From NCBI GenBank assembly GCA_948099385.1, contig CANUEZ040000105.1, forward strand, positions 310,001 through 374,000: DNA of 64,000 nucleotides, read 5' to 3'. The translations under genes and the position numbers were made by a program. Shown piece after piece: positions 1 through 12,722 of the stretch (its first letter is position 1; the number at the start of each line of letters is the position of its first letter). Source of the DNA: Fasciola hepatica (taxonomy: Eukaryota; Platyhelminthes; Trematoda; Plagiorchiida; Fasciolidae). The notes under the pieces are model-generated. The model was not told the origin of the DNA. It searched no databases and saw nothing but the letters and a program-made list of their open reading frames with translations.

Positions 1-1194
1 ATGGAAGGGGTAGTTGGGATTGTAACTCATGTACGAGCAAAACCCATTTGGCACGATCGACCAAGAAATACGCATGGTAAATGGAACCAAACTAGAGCGG
101 CCCATTTAACGCGTACATATTATATACTTGCGGTAAAGCAATAAGCAGGCTAATGCACTTTATTTCATGATTATCTAAATTTGTTCTGGTATTGGCTCTC
201 AAGTGCACACGCTTGTGTCAAGATAGACTGTCTTCTAGACGGTACTCCATTGGGCGAATGAATTGCGAAAGCAATCCGCAGATCTCCTTTCCATTGCTAT
301 CATATATTGACGTTGAAAATCGATCATTTGAGCAGTGCACTCTTTCCATGAGGGGCACATCAGTTCTTTTTGCTTGACGTTGATTTACAAGAAGTATACA
401 CTAGACTTATAAAAATGGCTCCCACCCAGGATTATTTCTGCAATATATTCTTGTATACCCACAAATAAACACATTCAATTGCTTGCAGCCACAACAATAA
501 CGTTCGTTATGAGCATGATGGTGTTTGAGATAATACACGTTGCCCAGTTACATGAGGAGATAGTGCAAACGTTTGTACTATATTATAGAAATAAAACAAA
601 ATGAGTCTGAATCGTCTTTTCACTCCGTCGTCAGTCATGTTACTTTTGTCTACAACTGGTCAGATTAGAGCTATCCGGACCCACAAATTATTCATTCAGA
701 CTCAATGCATCGCGTGGATTGTTGAGCTGAATATTTCGACGGAAAGCTAATTTCAGGTGTTGACTGGCACAACAGAAAAAACACTATCCGCTAATACCAA
801 TCGAATTTTGGAAAGGTGGAGGTTCTCCATGAATATTGTTACACGGTTGTGGGCCATATGAGCTGTCGTCTTCTGTTTTCAACTACAGAGTAACGTGAAC
901 TCTTTGCTTCAAATTTAGCTGCGGAAAAATTTAGGTTGAATTGGCGTGTATCAGTGTTTATGCAAACTCTTATTGATGTGACAGGACATCCTGCGAAAAC
1001 ATCAGGGAAGACATCTGATTATCATTACACCTAAACTAATCGCCGGTATCATTCTAGATCGGTGGTGGTCGAGTGGACGTCAGAGAGCTGAACCGGACCA
1101 TTGCTATTCTGAGTCTGAGACATACACCATTCACCGCGCTCGTGTGCAAGCATGAAATAATTTGTCCCGGTTATCTAACACTAGAATGACTTGA

Positions 1195-1652
1195 TCAAGT
1201 AAATAGCTGCATACCACAGGCTGCAACCTTGGGCCGCTGATAGAGAAAAGGTCGCCAGTGAGGTGGTTCATCGGGAATAGAAGGAATCCAGGCAGGCTGA
1301 AAAACTGGTTGTGGATAAGCAGTGACAGTGTTCGAGTATGTGCGGATTTTCATACGTTGCAGGTGCTCCTTTTGAGAAGGCCACATATATCTGAAGACAG
1401 CACTGTGAATTGGACAATGCTGCCTGTAACTAGAAAACGTTAATTCCTTTTGTTGTGGTGTGAACCCGGCAAAGTAATTCGAATAAGGTGCATGAACATT
1501 TCTCGGTCACTTTCTCGTGAACTACCTTCCAGATTGCAATCGCTTTTGCCAAAGCCGAGGGTGCATTCAGAAACAGAAAAGTCACACAATTTTCCTTTAT
1601 TAAACATCCAAATGTGGAACAGCTGATTAGGCTGTAAGATAGTCAGCACCAA
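1195..1652 (-). other. Candidate spliced coding region, copy 1
   Basis: On the minus strand an acceptor-like pyrimidine tract ending in CAG precedes base 1423. It is followed by a Pro/Trp-rich reading frame down to about 1195 that includes VFQPAWIPSIPDEPPHWRPF. A donor-like GAAG/GTAGTT lies upstream. In copy 1 small changes break the long open frames that copy 2 keeps. No family is recognised, and more than one frame is open, so the true reading frame is not settled. Confidence 0.3.
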
Positions 1653-2289
1653 TTAAAAGTTGCACATCAACTCCCATTCCTTTTCAAACAACGTTTGCCT
1701 TTCCCTACAATTCGCATCATTCTGTATTTGTAGTGCTGACAATAGGCTGGTCTCCAACCCGTTGCATCATATAAACGTACAGTGATAATAATACTAATAA
1801 TATATCTTAAAATAATAATAAACCACTGTAAACTCGCTAGTCATCAAGCCAAACTCAAGCTTTGCTCAAATATACTCGAAGTTATGTTGAATGATTTTTA
1901 CCCATCGACTACCCTCAGAAACCAGGTACACCTGCCGTAGGCCCTTCATCGGATTTTTCTTGATCCGAAAGTGGACTTTCATTCAGCTGATCCCACAGCT
2001 TCCTGTCACTGTCTCCCACTGAAAGTATATCGGAAAAAACTCGTTCTCACAAGCCGAGTTCGGGATTATGACGGTTCTTTCATCTCAATTCATCACAAGG
2101 ATTTGTGTACTCCATGGTTGTCCTCTCTCTTATCTTTTCCAACCCCTAATTAATATGGTCCTGACAATCCAGTTTTGGTTGTGCGAAGTTCTGCTCAGGT
2201 GGAGAAGTGTCAGATTCTGAGTATGCGGAGATTTTTTCTCAATGAAGCGACAGGTTTGTAACAAACATTTTCGTGACAGAATGAACAAC

Positions 2290-2740
2290 TATGGCGCCGC
2301 TGTGACACCCGGATGTCTTCTAAGGGTTGGTTGCACGTTGCTATGGTTTTTACTGCTTTTACTCTGCAACTAAGAGACCTGGTCACTTCGAGTTGAGGAC
2401 CCTCGGCTTTTAAATGCGTTCTGTAACCGGAGTCCGCGAAGCGTTGCTCGGGTTTATTGTGAAAATAGAGTGAGTAAGGACAAATAGTGACCCTCTCAAC
2501 CAAACTTTCGATCCGTACTGGTGGCTTGGTCATGTTTAGCAAATGCCTGTTCAATGTCCACTTAATCTTGCCTTAATCGCATATGCTGGGCAAGGCTGTA
2601 TGAACCGAAGTGGTGGTTTGGCTACGATTTGGCTTAAAAACAGGATGAAGCTAGCATCAGCATTGGCTGTGGTTGATGCTTCCTGTCTCTCTGATTGGTG
2701 CCTATGGAAGGAGGATTATCAGTAAGTACAGACTACGAAG
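2290..2740 (+). mobile_element. RTE-type non-LTR retrotransposon, 3' ORF fragment (copy 1)
   Basis: Conceptual translation on the plus strand, with frame changes, follows the C-terminal region of RTE-like trematode elements. A degraded RRCDTRMSSKG block comes first, then ETWSLRVEDPRLLNAF, SPRSVARVYCENRVSKD, WLGHV and finally ALAVVDASCLSDWCLW. These match the order expected after the RT domain (RRRDI..KGRVY, ETWPLRVED, CLRSIARI, WLGHVLRM, LASVGASRLPGWGPR). Frameshifts and stops make it a dead fragment. The family assignment comes from remembered consensus. Confidence 0.7.
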
Positions 2741-2990
2741 AATACTGTTCAAAACAGAAGTTACTGACGCGACTGCTGTACGGCTAGTCTGTCCAACCCT
2801 CGCACCTTATAAGTCACAATATATCCATCAGAAAAACGAAATGACGAAAACAACAAACGGTGCACGATGGAAAAAACAGGAACCAGAGCATGTTATTTTC
2901 CTAATAACGGTTGGTTATTCATGTATTTCACATACCATCCCTATTTGTTTAATTACTGTTCTCTCGGTAATCAGCATGGTTTCAAGCCGG

Positions 2991-2991
<1 letters not shown>

Positions 2992-3034
<43 letters not shown>
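2992..3034 (+). repeat. (TA)n microsatellite, copy 1
   Basis: Pure alternating TA tract of about 43 bases, immediately after GCCGGC. The corresponding copy 2 tract is 18 bases longer. Confidence 0.98.
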
Positions 3035-3035
<1 letters not shown>

Positions 3036-3037
<2 letters not shown>

Positions 3038-4600
3038 TAACTCAGGAATTGGAAAATTCTCCGACGCTGATGTTGTCAAGCTCCCTAAGCCACTAAGTTA
3101 ACCAATGTTATTGTACCGGACGTTCTATCGTCAACAGTACCCAAACATGGGGCCTGGCCTCTCACTGGACTAACGACTTCCGTTAACAATCATATACTTG
3201 ATTCACTCTACATTCCTAAATATTGGGGTCCTGCCACAATCCTTTCAATAACAAAAGGGTCGAGTACTCAAAAAGGGAGCAAAAACGTCCAACAAATTGC
3301 CAATTCCTCGTCAAGATTGAAGCTAGTTGAACATACAATAATTAAGCGCTTTGAGAACGCAGTCAGAATTACCACTGACAAATACCAGTTTGCGTATAAA
3401 CCTAGGCGTTTCACGGTCGACGTGATAAGGTGCATAATCGATTACATGACAAATCAGTAAGGTTAACCTTATTTGATTACACATCCTCTGCATCTGTCGA
3501 CAGTGTACACAGTATGCATCAGTTGACTTCGTTAGACCAATAATCCACGGCGATACTGTGGAGAGTACCTTGCATGAGAGATTTTGCTTTGAAAATAGTT
3601 CATTAACATAAATTTAACTCCCACAACGAATCTTTACACACTGGTCAGTCATAAGAAAAATGAATCTGTATGTACAGAATTATTGAGTCCTGAGGAATAA
3701 TTTGCAATAACCAATTACATGAAAGTGGTGTACAGTAATGTTTTTAACTGGTTGCAGATCGATTGGTTAAATCAGTTCTTGTCTGAACAATGAAACGGGC
3801 CATCTGTTGGCAATGAGCCATACCCAATCCCTTACAGCCACAATCTACTTTCATCACTATATAATATTTATAAAAACACCTGCTGAATTCAGAGACCTCA
3901 TCTGATTGAAATCACGGAAATCCGTTCGAGGAATCTGCACACATTACTTTTTGTGCAAATTCTGCACGATTGTGTTTGCCTAACAAAATAATAACTAATT
4001 TATTGGAATTCATTTGTGTCGAACGAGGACTCCTGTTGTAGATAGCTGTAGCCTGAAATATTTGCATAATGATAATGTTACTGGCTGTGGACTTTTCTCA
4101 ACCCGAACTCCTCGCGATTCGAGTTTCCGTATCGATATGTTTATCGAAGATTTGTCCTCGTGATCAAGTGATAAGGAAGGCATGAAGAATAGAGAGAATT
4201 GTACGAGTTGAATGGGAACTCATAAATAATATAACCAAAATTCATTAGGCCTACGCAAATTTGCTCACTTTACACTCTGTGCGCCCTCATCGATTAACAG
4301 AATCCTGCTCCACATGCCATTGAGGCACACAACATAAAACGATCTGTGTTGAAGACACACCGTTGGGTTACACTGAACAACTGTGACCTCATAAGAACCC
4401 CGTCTAAACTGAGCTGCACATTGGAGATCAATTTGGGGCAATAATTTGATTCAGCAAATCTGAATGCTAGATTTGTTCAATTATTTGAGAAAGGACTTTT
4501 CAACCTTTCATCTCCTGGGTATTTGCGTGAGATCAACCATTGGATTTCTCTTTGGAGTAGGACTGGGTGATTTGATGTGAAAATGTAATTTGAAAACCAG
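3036..4600. other. Unassigned sequence, copy 1 (copy 2: about 33907-35470)
   Basis: Short interrupted frames on both strands and no recognised domain. Part of it (4139-4226) resembles, in inverted orientation, sequence at about 18045-18144, which suggests an old dispersed repeat. I see no gene here. Confidence 0.5.
4139..4226 (+). repeat. Dispersed repeat, member A
   Basis: Starts with GTTTATCGAAGATTTGTCC and continues through CTCGTGATC, AAGGAA and a GTACGAGTTG block. The minus strand of about 18045-18144 reads in the same order (GTTTATCGAAGTTTTGTCC, CTCGTGATC, ACAAGGAACG, GGGTTCAATATGAACTC). The two are clearly diverged. The family is unknown. Confidence 0.6.
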
Positions 4601-4822
4601 TGCTACTGTGGCTGCCGATTGATTCCATAAACAACGGTATAATGAACACAATTAACATTTGTGCAGTTATCCAGCTATTAGGATTCCCTAACCGTTTTGA
4701 TCATTCCGTTACCAGTGTTTGCATTAGAAACGTGTTTAGTTCAAGCAGAATTTCATCCTCCCAAGTCCAAACCGTTGATGGTAAAACGATCATCATAATG
4801 GAATTTCAATCCTGCTGTCCCA

Positions 4823-4833
4823 GGTTCGAATCC
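4823..4833 (+). promoter_or_regulatory. Box-B-like site (tRNA or SINE relic), copy 1
   Basis: GGTTCGAATCC matches the internal RNA polymerase III box B consensus. No convincing box A is seen 30-60 bases upstream, so this is probably the relic of a tRNA-derived repeat and not a working promoter. Copy 2 has the same site at 35695-35705. Confidence 0.35.
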
Positions 4834-7800
4834 TGCTCCGGCCTCCTGTCACTTTCAAAATGGCAACTTTTTATTGGCCTCGACGTCCTTCCTGAAATAG
4901 TGGACTTGTATCCGATAGAAGGAGGTAAATAAAAATATGGAGTCAAGTGTTGAAAGATATACACTAAGAGCTCCACATCATTATCTATACCTACAAGCTC
5001 CGTCAAATACACGTTCGAATCGATGAGGTTGAATGTTCAAACCCCGCAAGAGCACTAATGTGAACCCGGATATTTTTCCACCTACATCTTTTCATTTGTT
5101 CACATCGCAACATGAAACTTTCAATTTGTCATCTCATCTACACACCTTCCACTGTCCATTTCATTCTAAGTACGCACGAATCAAGATGAGCTGCAAGCAT
5201 TTCCGGTATTGGCTTTGCATGCCGCTGAAACAGAAATCAATATGATCAGTGTAGTACGGAGACCTAAGTGGTAGGAACCAAGACACTGAGAGAGGGATCG
5301 GTGAATACTCCATTAGGCTTAATTAGGGTGGTAAATAATGGGTTATCCAATAAGAACTCCCCATGAACATTTTTTTCGTTTGCTTGATAAAGAAGTACGA
5401 AGGCAAATAATGCATATCGGGTTGCTGAGTGATCATTCCACTCTCAGTAGTTCCACTTTTCTCATACGTTAAGTGGATCCCACGTTGACTGAACTCGAAA
5501 TATATCACCCTCTGTCACAGAGATCATACAGGTCGAGCCAGATTTGGCAAAGCACTTAACATGTGTGAAGGGCATACAAATACTAGAGCTGCTTGAGGCA
5601 CAAACAAAGATTCCTCATCATCAACCAATAAGGACGGAGAGTTTGACTCCAGCTAGAATGTCAACAGTTTCGTTGCCATTCGAATAACACGAAATATGGG
5701 AAATGAGGACCTGTTCCTTCAAGCGCTGTTTGCCAACTGTTTCAAGCCTGGATGAATGTGTGTTATGTCATGACTACTGAAGTCATCAAACTGCATATTG
5801 TTTAACCACATAGTTGCACAAAATTCACTTTCCTGAACAAGCCAATTAAACTGTGAGCCGTTTTGTGTCAACTGTGAATTCTGCCCGGTAAAATATTCAT
5901 TCTATTACTCATGATATTCCTCATATTGGCGTTACTATCAGTCCTAAAATATTTCCACATTTGTCTCTCTCTCGATGTACTCTTCGACATATTACCGATT
6001 ATAGTGGACTTCATTTTCATAACTCAGAATTAAATATTTTCTTGATTCCTCAATCGTTTCACCGAATGGCAAATTAGCTCGTTTTCATTAATCTATAAGC
6101 GCTCCATTACATCACAATATATTATGACAAATTGAATATTATATCACTATTTTTGTCCATTTGGTCCCATCTCTCAACTTGCCGTTTAAAATCGTGACTT
6201 ATTTGTCTGATTCTAAATGAATAAAAGTGAGCTTATTCCTCACGTCTGTGTCCTCCAAATATATGCTTTCTTCAAGCTAACCCCGAAGCTCTCATTTATC
6301 CATTCCATCTCCAAGGATTTGTATGAAGCAATTCAATCATTCCCCATCTCAAGCTAATCTGATCACGCCAAAACTATGTTTTGAGACATTAATTTTGATC
6401 GTCAAATTTGATTTCAGTCATTTCAATGTTGCATTTCTCAACCACTGCGCGTTCATCCCTATGAGAGAGAGTGTGCAGATAAGTTGGCTAATTGTGAAAG
6501 ATTTGGTCAATTTGAAAGACCCTTAACCAGCGAGACTTGCTGTCCATTGGAGTCAATTTACATTCAAGGTAGCTGTTTGCCGTCTACATAATTGAAATTA
6601 TTATTATTAATGGAAGCAACACTCTCCCAGTGTATGAGATCGTTCACTTGTAAATTTAAAGCTACTGGTAGATTTCAAGGTAAAAACACTAGACTGCAAT
6701 CACTCACAAACTCACCTACAACCCACAAGCAATGACAGATTTAGAATCCGGTGAACAACTGCTGTACCATCAGTTCTACGACACGGTGATGCAAGAAACG
6801 AAGGCAGTGCGCAATATGGTGTTTTATTCACCATCAACAAGAAACGTGTTTATACGGGCATTCAATTCTGAGCCTTGCATACATACCTACTTTTGTCGCC
6901 AACGCAGGTAGATTACTGACCGGAATGAAGAGAACAAACACCACGAAAACGATGGGAACTGCAGAAATTCAGCCCACCTTCCTCAAGGACTGCTACCTTT
7001 CAAGCTGAACATCTTGTGGTATTTTTTACCCCGTGCATTAAACAAAACGACGAGGTCGGAAGATGAGGACCAATTCGTATTACTCCAGTGCTCTGGAGGT
7101 GAATGTGCAAATTTTGTCAAAATCGTGCTCCTCTGATCTTATGAAACTAATCAGTTCACACACTCATTCTTGCCTCGATATTCATCACGATTACCGGTGT
7201 CCTTGATGAGACTTAAGCTGTACGAAAGATGCTATTTCATATTCATCCAGCTCCGTCTTATCGACTCAGGACTGTAACGGAAATCCCCTATGCGTGCGTT
7301 TCGGCATTCAATCATCCCGACAGAATTTTACTGCTGACAACACTAGAGAATGCGACCAGACCTCCACTACACTTATCAATTTCGAGACTATATCACTATA
7401 AAGTACCTCATTGATCGTTCTCAGTCATATTTATCAGTCTCCGAGTGTAAGCTGTGGTCATTTTATGAAATGCTAGGTCACGATTCAGTAGTATCCACCG
7501 CGTACATTTATGTCGCTATATTCCTGTGAGGAAATGTTCATCGTGTGACACATATTGCACTAATATTCTATCGGCCAGTGTTCGTTCTCTGCACACGCAT
7601 TTCACCTCTGGTGTATCTTCCTGATGTAACATATTCAAAAGCAAGTTGTTCTACTCATGGAAGGTTGGTCATTGCTCATCTTTTGTATCCCAATTTTGAG
7701 ATACGTCTACAGTTCACCTTTGATGACGGATAGAATCCGAAAATTCTCTCTTGTAGCGCCGATTTCGTTAACACTCCCTCGTTACTGCCACTTGAATCCA

Positions 7801-7851
7801 GCATAATCATTCTGGTTTTCCAACTGAATAAATGGCAAGTGCATATAATCA
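4834..7851. other. Unassigned sequence, copy 1 (copy 2: about 35706-38729)
   Basis: AT-rich, with only short open frames and no recognised domain. Copy 2 is almost identical here apart from a 6 bp CT-rich length change near 36845. I find no convincing exon pair or mobile-element motif in this stretch. Confidence 0.45.
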
Positions 7852-9310
7852 ATGGACAAAACGTTTGCTGCCCAACCAGTAAAAAAACAATTGGATATGG
7901 AGGTTGAACTTGAGAGCCTATTTAATCAACTATCCGGTCTCGTTCCGTCCTCCTCATAGGAGTTAGAGAAGCTCAAATCCACACTTGTGAACGCGTGTTA
8001 TCAATATCGTGAAAATAGCCTATCGACGAAAGGATTAGTAACGTTAGAGCACCTAAACCGTCTTAAAGAATTTCAGGCTAACAGAGAAGTAATGTTGTCA
8101 AGCCCAGATAAAGGAGCGGGTATTGTAATCCTTAATAAATCGGATTATATAGAGAAGATGAAGACGATATTGAATGATGTCTCCAAGTTTACAAAGACCC
8201 CAACTGTAAAGGACAGGACGATTCCGATAGAAAAGTCAATTGCTGCGAGAGTAAAATAATTGAAACAGAAAGGCATGATCGATGCGGTAACCTTCGAAAG
8301 GATACGACCAACTGGGACGACGATTCCTAGGTTGTACGGCCTACCGAAGGTACACAAAGAAGGTGTCCCCTTGAGACCAATTTCGGATATGTGCAACTCG
8401 CCGTATCACGCAGTAGCGAAATGGTTGGCTACATTGTTAGAACCAGTAAGAATCATGATTTCCGGACACAGCCTACGAGACACATTTCATTTTGTAGAGA
8501 CTGTGGGAAATCTGGACTTGGAAGGCAAGCAAATGATCTCGCTAGACGTTACCTCACTGTTCACCAATGTCCCGATCGCCGAAACAATCAACTATCTATG
8601 TGAGTACATGCACGAGAACAGTCTCGATCCGGGCATCTCGTTGGATGAACTGGAACAATTACTATTTGTCTGCACTCATAATATCCAGTTTCAGTTTAAC
8701 GGTGAAAATATATCATCAGAAGGACGGAGTCGCAATGGGGTCACCATTGGGACCTTTATTTGCAAATATTTTCATGGCAAAATGTAAAAATAACCAACTT
8801 ATGTCAACAATTGAAGGGTGCACCTTATACAAACGGTACGTGGACGATATCGTATGTGTAGTAGATACCAAAGCTGATCCAAATGCACTACCTAATAGAC
8901 TTAATACAGCCCATCCAAATGTTCAATTCACTTTGGAAGAAAGAAAAGGAAAACAGTCTACCTTACTTAGATGTTTGCGTAAGCCGTCAAAGTGATGGTT
9001 CCGTTCAGTTGTCAGTGCACAGGAAACTCAATTACGATTCTCCTATTGTTTGGTAAAGTTGTAGCTAAGTTGTGTGGGAAAATGCAATATATTACAAATG
9101 ATATAGGGGAAACACCATTTATCAGAAAATATTTTTCGGGTTGAAATAATAGGAACATGAAACAGTGTGAAAATATTGCTTCTGATCTAAAAAGGATATA
9201 TTGTAAGAAACCGTAACGATGGGTACATCAAACAATATAGTGAATAGCCTGAATAAATAGCTCAATTAAACAGAGCCGTGCACGAAAACCCGAGTAAAAT
9301 GGCATTTGCC
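7852..9310 (+). pseudogene. Penelope-like element reverse transcriptase, copy 1 (broken)
   Basis: The plus-strand translation follows the Penelope-like RT order: an N-terminal lead (LESLFNQLSGLVPSSS), then SPDKGAGIVILNKSDY, RLYGLPKVHKEGVPLRPI, SLDVTSLFTNVPI (motif A), DGVAMGSPLGPLFANIFM (motif B) and YVDD (motif C), then a degraded thumb with SDGSVQLSVHRKLNY and YIKQYSE. Defects are stops at 7957 and 8257, a one-base frameshift in an A-run near 8705, another near 8950-8958, and later stops. The stop at 8257 is absent from copy 2. The GIY-YIG endonuclease domain expected after the RT is not found directly downstream. Confidence 0.88.
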
Positions 9311-10006
9311 GTATTATTTGCTCGATAGCACGCCCCCTTCACCACAAAAATGATGGCTGCTCTGTTGGCATTCTATCGTGGTTTTCCCAGTTTCAGAAAC
9401 TTCCGAAAGTGTGGCTCCGTTGTGACAACCATTGCAGGTTCACTGATTGCCGTGATCCAGGGATTTCTAATTCTGAGCAGCAAAATGACTCAGATATCAA
9501 AACAACCAACAGCATTTAAATGAAGGAGTTACGTTTCCAGTGTTAAGTTGTGCAATTACAATTGTCTCTTTTTGATATAACGTTGTCACATCTTCCTGCA
9601 TGCGATTACAGATTGGATGGATATCGTGGTCGTGTAACCCACAAAAAGGCATGTTACGCTTTAAAGAGCTCAGTACAATGCTTCGGCACTAGCAAATAGC
9701 CATCACTACAGATGATTCGGCAAACAGTAGCTATGCACAGTTGCACTGGTAATTGTTTCCAGTTTTCACATAAATCATTGTCTGGTAGTAGTCTCCCGGC
9801 TACACTCATTTCAAAATGCTCCGATTCGCACCCCATATTGATATTATTTACGATGTGGTGGTAAATTACATTACGACTGTGCATATCTGATAAAGCTGCT
9901 CACTTCACGGTGAACTACGATCGAGCTATCAAATGATAAGCCGAAAGCAAACAACAGACTGTCAATTGACTGATCACAGCGGAATGGTTTTTAGTCAGTC
10001 TTTAGT
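9311..10006. other. Unassigned sequence, copy 1 (copy 2: 40189-40884)
   Basis: A 76-codon minus-strand frame (9654-9884) is identical in both copies but matches nothing I recognise. Part of the region could be the degraded 3' part of the Penelope-like element. No GIY-YIG motif is seen. Confidence 0.35.
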
Positions 10007-10315
10007 TTGTTTACGAAACTAGATGAGCCCCGTTGTATGCCATATCAGCGTCAGGTATTTTTGGCTGAACTTGCAATTGGAAAGCGCCTGATTGCTTCTG
10101 TTCTTCATGTCTATTCATCAGGATTCCCCTCGACAACTAATCATAGCAACTTTAGAAAACCTCTACTTATTGCATTGAAAACAAATGCACACGTGTGGAG
10201 CTGTGCCGTGTTAGAAGAATACACGAAAATCAAGAAAATTTATGCACAATGGCGTCTATTAGGAGTATCAGTTTGGGATTCTATCAATGTACCAACTTAT
10301 TTCACGATGTCATGA
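10007..10315 (+). other. Unrecognised 102-codon frame, copy 1 (copy 2: 40885-41193)
   Basis: Open plus-strand frame with no known motif, conserved without change between the copies. It lies directly upstream of a zinc-knuckle-like frame, so it might be part of a degraded retroelement gag region. This is inferred from position only. Confidence 0.25.
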
Positions 10316-10339
10316 TGTGAGTTTCACTGTTCGCAAAAC

Positions 10340-10720
10340 GTGCATCATTGCAATTTCCAAAGATCAATGATCTTCTGCAAAAGTTTGCAGTCCTCCAAGC
10401 TACAAACGCCCAGTTCGTTTTGTTCATTTCAGTCAGGTGGTATGCAAAGGGCGGGTGAAACCTCTGCAGTAATCCAAACCTCCGGGTACAAACTACTCAA
10501 ATGCTGTTTCGTCCAGGGGTCGCAGCAATTCTCCTGTTTTCGAGCAGATACTGTAAAAACGTGTGCTTCTTGTAGACGGCTGCTTTCCTTGTTTCCTTGT
10601 GTACAACAAAGTTCTCTGCGATTTTCTTGTAATCTGACCGGTCATATACAGAGAGTTTGTCGACCATGTAAAGTCTGCCATATGAGCATTCATTCGAATT
10701 TCTACCCGATTTTCAGTTGA
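10340..10720 (+). mobile_element. Possible gag fragment with zinc-knuckle-like motif, copy 1
   Basis: A 126-codon frame ends in a Cys/His-rich segment: CASCRR, then CNLTGHIQRVCRPCKVCH. The spacing C-x2-C and GHIQ-x2-C recalls the nucleic-acid-binding knuckle of LTR-retrotransposon gag proteins in trematodes. The first knuckle is irregular. No protease or RT follows in frame, so any element is fragmentary. An unrelated Cys-rich frame is possible. Confidence 0.35.
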
Positions 10721-11049
10721 AAATCACTATTTCTCGCTTACCGTTGCTGTAACTCGCAATCGTTTTTCACATGTTGCCCTGATTTTCCTTTTTCGGAATA
10801 TGAATTACCAAGTCTTCCTTGTATACCGTCAATATCCATATGCATGTATTTATATACTGTCAATACATCTCCAGTGCTTCGGTAATATATATAAGCCTTC
10901 TGATGTCTTCGGTTGACTGCCTGTAGAGCAACAACACAGATGTAGTCTCAAACTCTTTAATCTCGGAGAGGATCACATTGGATTCTGTATTCTAGTGGAC
11001 ATGTAACAGATACTGCTGACAAAAGCAGTAGATCGAATCATAAGAAACA

Positions 11050-11115
11050 ATGGGAAAACGTGAAGAGAAGAAGCGTGAACGATTTGTAATGTTTGAACCC
11101 AATGCAGTCACAAGA
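11050..11115 (+). other. Candidate first exon with splice donor, copy 1
   Basis: An ATG opens a very basic frame (MGKREEKKRERFVMFEP) that runs into AGA/GTAAGTG, a near-perfect 5' splice site, after 22 codons. Copy 2 is identical at 41928-41993. The overlapping minus-strand 100-codon frame (10992-11294) is an alternative. No downstream exon could be assigned on the plus strand. Confidence 0.3.
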
Positions 11116-11299
11116 GTAAGTGATATGTTGTTCCCGTGTTGTCCAACCTGCTGTTTGGGGTATGAAAATAGTTTGAGCGAAAACATATTTAGTTGTGACA
11201 GCTGAACGCAATGCAAAAAAAACTTTCTCTTTCTATATCGCCATGATGGCACTTCTGAAATTGGAAGGTCATAACTACGAGCAGAATCTTTCATGGACT

Positions 11300-12303
11300 T
11301 TTGCCAAATTTAATTGCATAAAATTTCCCATACCGATTATCTATCAGATAATCAAAGTGTCACATTGAAAACAATGATAAGGCGAGCCTGAAAATACGAC
11401 GTAGCCTGGGACTTCGTTGATCTTCTCAGCCTGTGTAAGACTGCGCCTAGAAATGTTGTGACATCTAATTGGTCTTCCCAGGGCATTCCTAAATTTGCCT
11501 AATCTTATTCAACTGAACAATCAGAACACACATTGCAGAAATGTCACTAATAAGGTCTAACGTTTAGTTAACGCGCATAGGTTATTTTCTAAAATTTACA
11601 TTGCCATATTCAAAATGTAACTGGAAGTTTTATTATGAAAGCATTCTCACTGATTGTTGATATCCTGCCGGTTGTCAATGTTGTGGTTGTTTCCGTGTTC
11701 CTGGGAGACTCACCTGTTTGCGAAAAAATCACATGATTATCAGGACGCGTTGGGTGATAAATCAGACATGGCGTGAACAACGGATTTCTCGTGGGGGGAT
11801 GAACATGTGGTGGATTCAACAGAGATTCATTTGCTCATAGTCTGATAGAATAGTTCACTTTTCTAATCTGCGTTATATTGCTGAAACTTGGAGACAAAAT
11901 CAGCACAAAACCAAGCTATGTCCGTTTTTATCAATGATTTCTTAGAATATTTCAATTGACTTTCAAACGGACATCATGTACGGGGTATCAGGTTTTCTAC
12001 AGAAGCAATTATACGATATTCATGTAACATGTGTGTTTGCTGAATGTGAGCTCGTTTGGCGCTTCGATCACATGTGGAATGGAATAGAGTTTATCTGTAA
12101 TTGGTAAACTGAATATCTTCGATTATTTCACATAGCCCAGTCGATCGTGTTCCACATACCGGCGATTGCTTTTGGGCAGGTGAGGTTTGTTTCTAAAAAG
12201 GCTGGGAACGAAGAGTAAATGATTTGATTAGTTTGCGGAATCCGAAGGCTGCAACTTGATCAGCCTCAGTAGTTATTTGTTGAAAAAAATGTCCTTCATT
12301 TAT
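11300..12303. other. Unassigned sequence, copy 1 (copy 2: 42178-43181)
   Basis: Short frames only, no recognised motif. It lies downstream of the candidate minus-strand gene and may hold its 3' flank. Confidence 0.35.
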
Positions 12304-12403
12304 TCAGTAGAAGCTCATTTGGGCATATTTTAAAAATTCCACAAGTAATATGTCCAACGTATTTGGTGGAACATTTAACTCACAAAATATTGTGGCTTCA
12401 CTC
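12304..12403 (-). CDS. Candidate terminal exon E, unknown gene, copy 1
   Basis: A minus-strand acceptor (TGTAGCAG) precedes a frame containing TIFCELNVPPNTLDILLVEF that ends at a TGA at 12304. Joining it to exon D requires either a weaker D donor two bases past a codon boundary, or an internal AG acceptor at 12396-12397. The junction is therefore the least certain of the set. Copy 2 has Cys for Phe in LLVEF. Confidence 0.3.
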
Positions 12404-12548
12404 CTGCTACATTTATAAATGCATCGTTTAGGGGTAACATAGATCGATTGAATGATTCGAAAGAAGGGATGACAATAGAATATCACTGTACCCATAAATA
12501 CACAGCTCAGTATTCTAGCTCATTTTATGATCAACTCTGGATACTCAC

Positions 12549-12722
12549 GTCCAATTGGAAAATAATTAGATTTTGTCGTTTGGCATTGGTGAGCTGAGTC
12601 CAATATATTTTTCAATTCGGAGACTGGCTTCCGGCTCATAGGTAATGAAAAAAGGTACATATAACGATCGTTATGACATCCCATCCAGTATGTTGTCAAA
12701 CTGATTTTCTCTCTCATATTCG
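12549..12722 (-). CDS. Candidate exon D, unknown gene, copy 1
   Basis: A 174-nt minus-strand exon between an acceptor (ATTCCAG) and a strong donor (GGAC/GTGAGT). It encodes NMREKISLTTYWMGCHNDRY followed by MYLFSLPMSRKPVSELKNIL. It starts and ends in phase 1, matching the 27-nt exon C upstream. An alternative acceptor further upstream (AACGAACAG) would extend the frame in phase 0. The Cys and aromatic content suggest a folded, possibly extracellular domain, but no family is recognised. Confidence 0.45.

Noticed and set aside
4806..5012. Minus-strand frame ending in PEQDSNLGQQD
   Set aside because: This kind of peptide is a common artefact of translating a tRNA-like box B region on the reverse strand.
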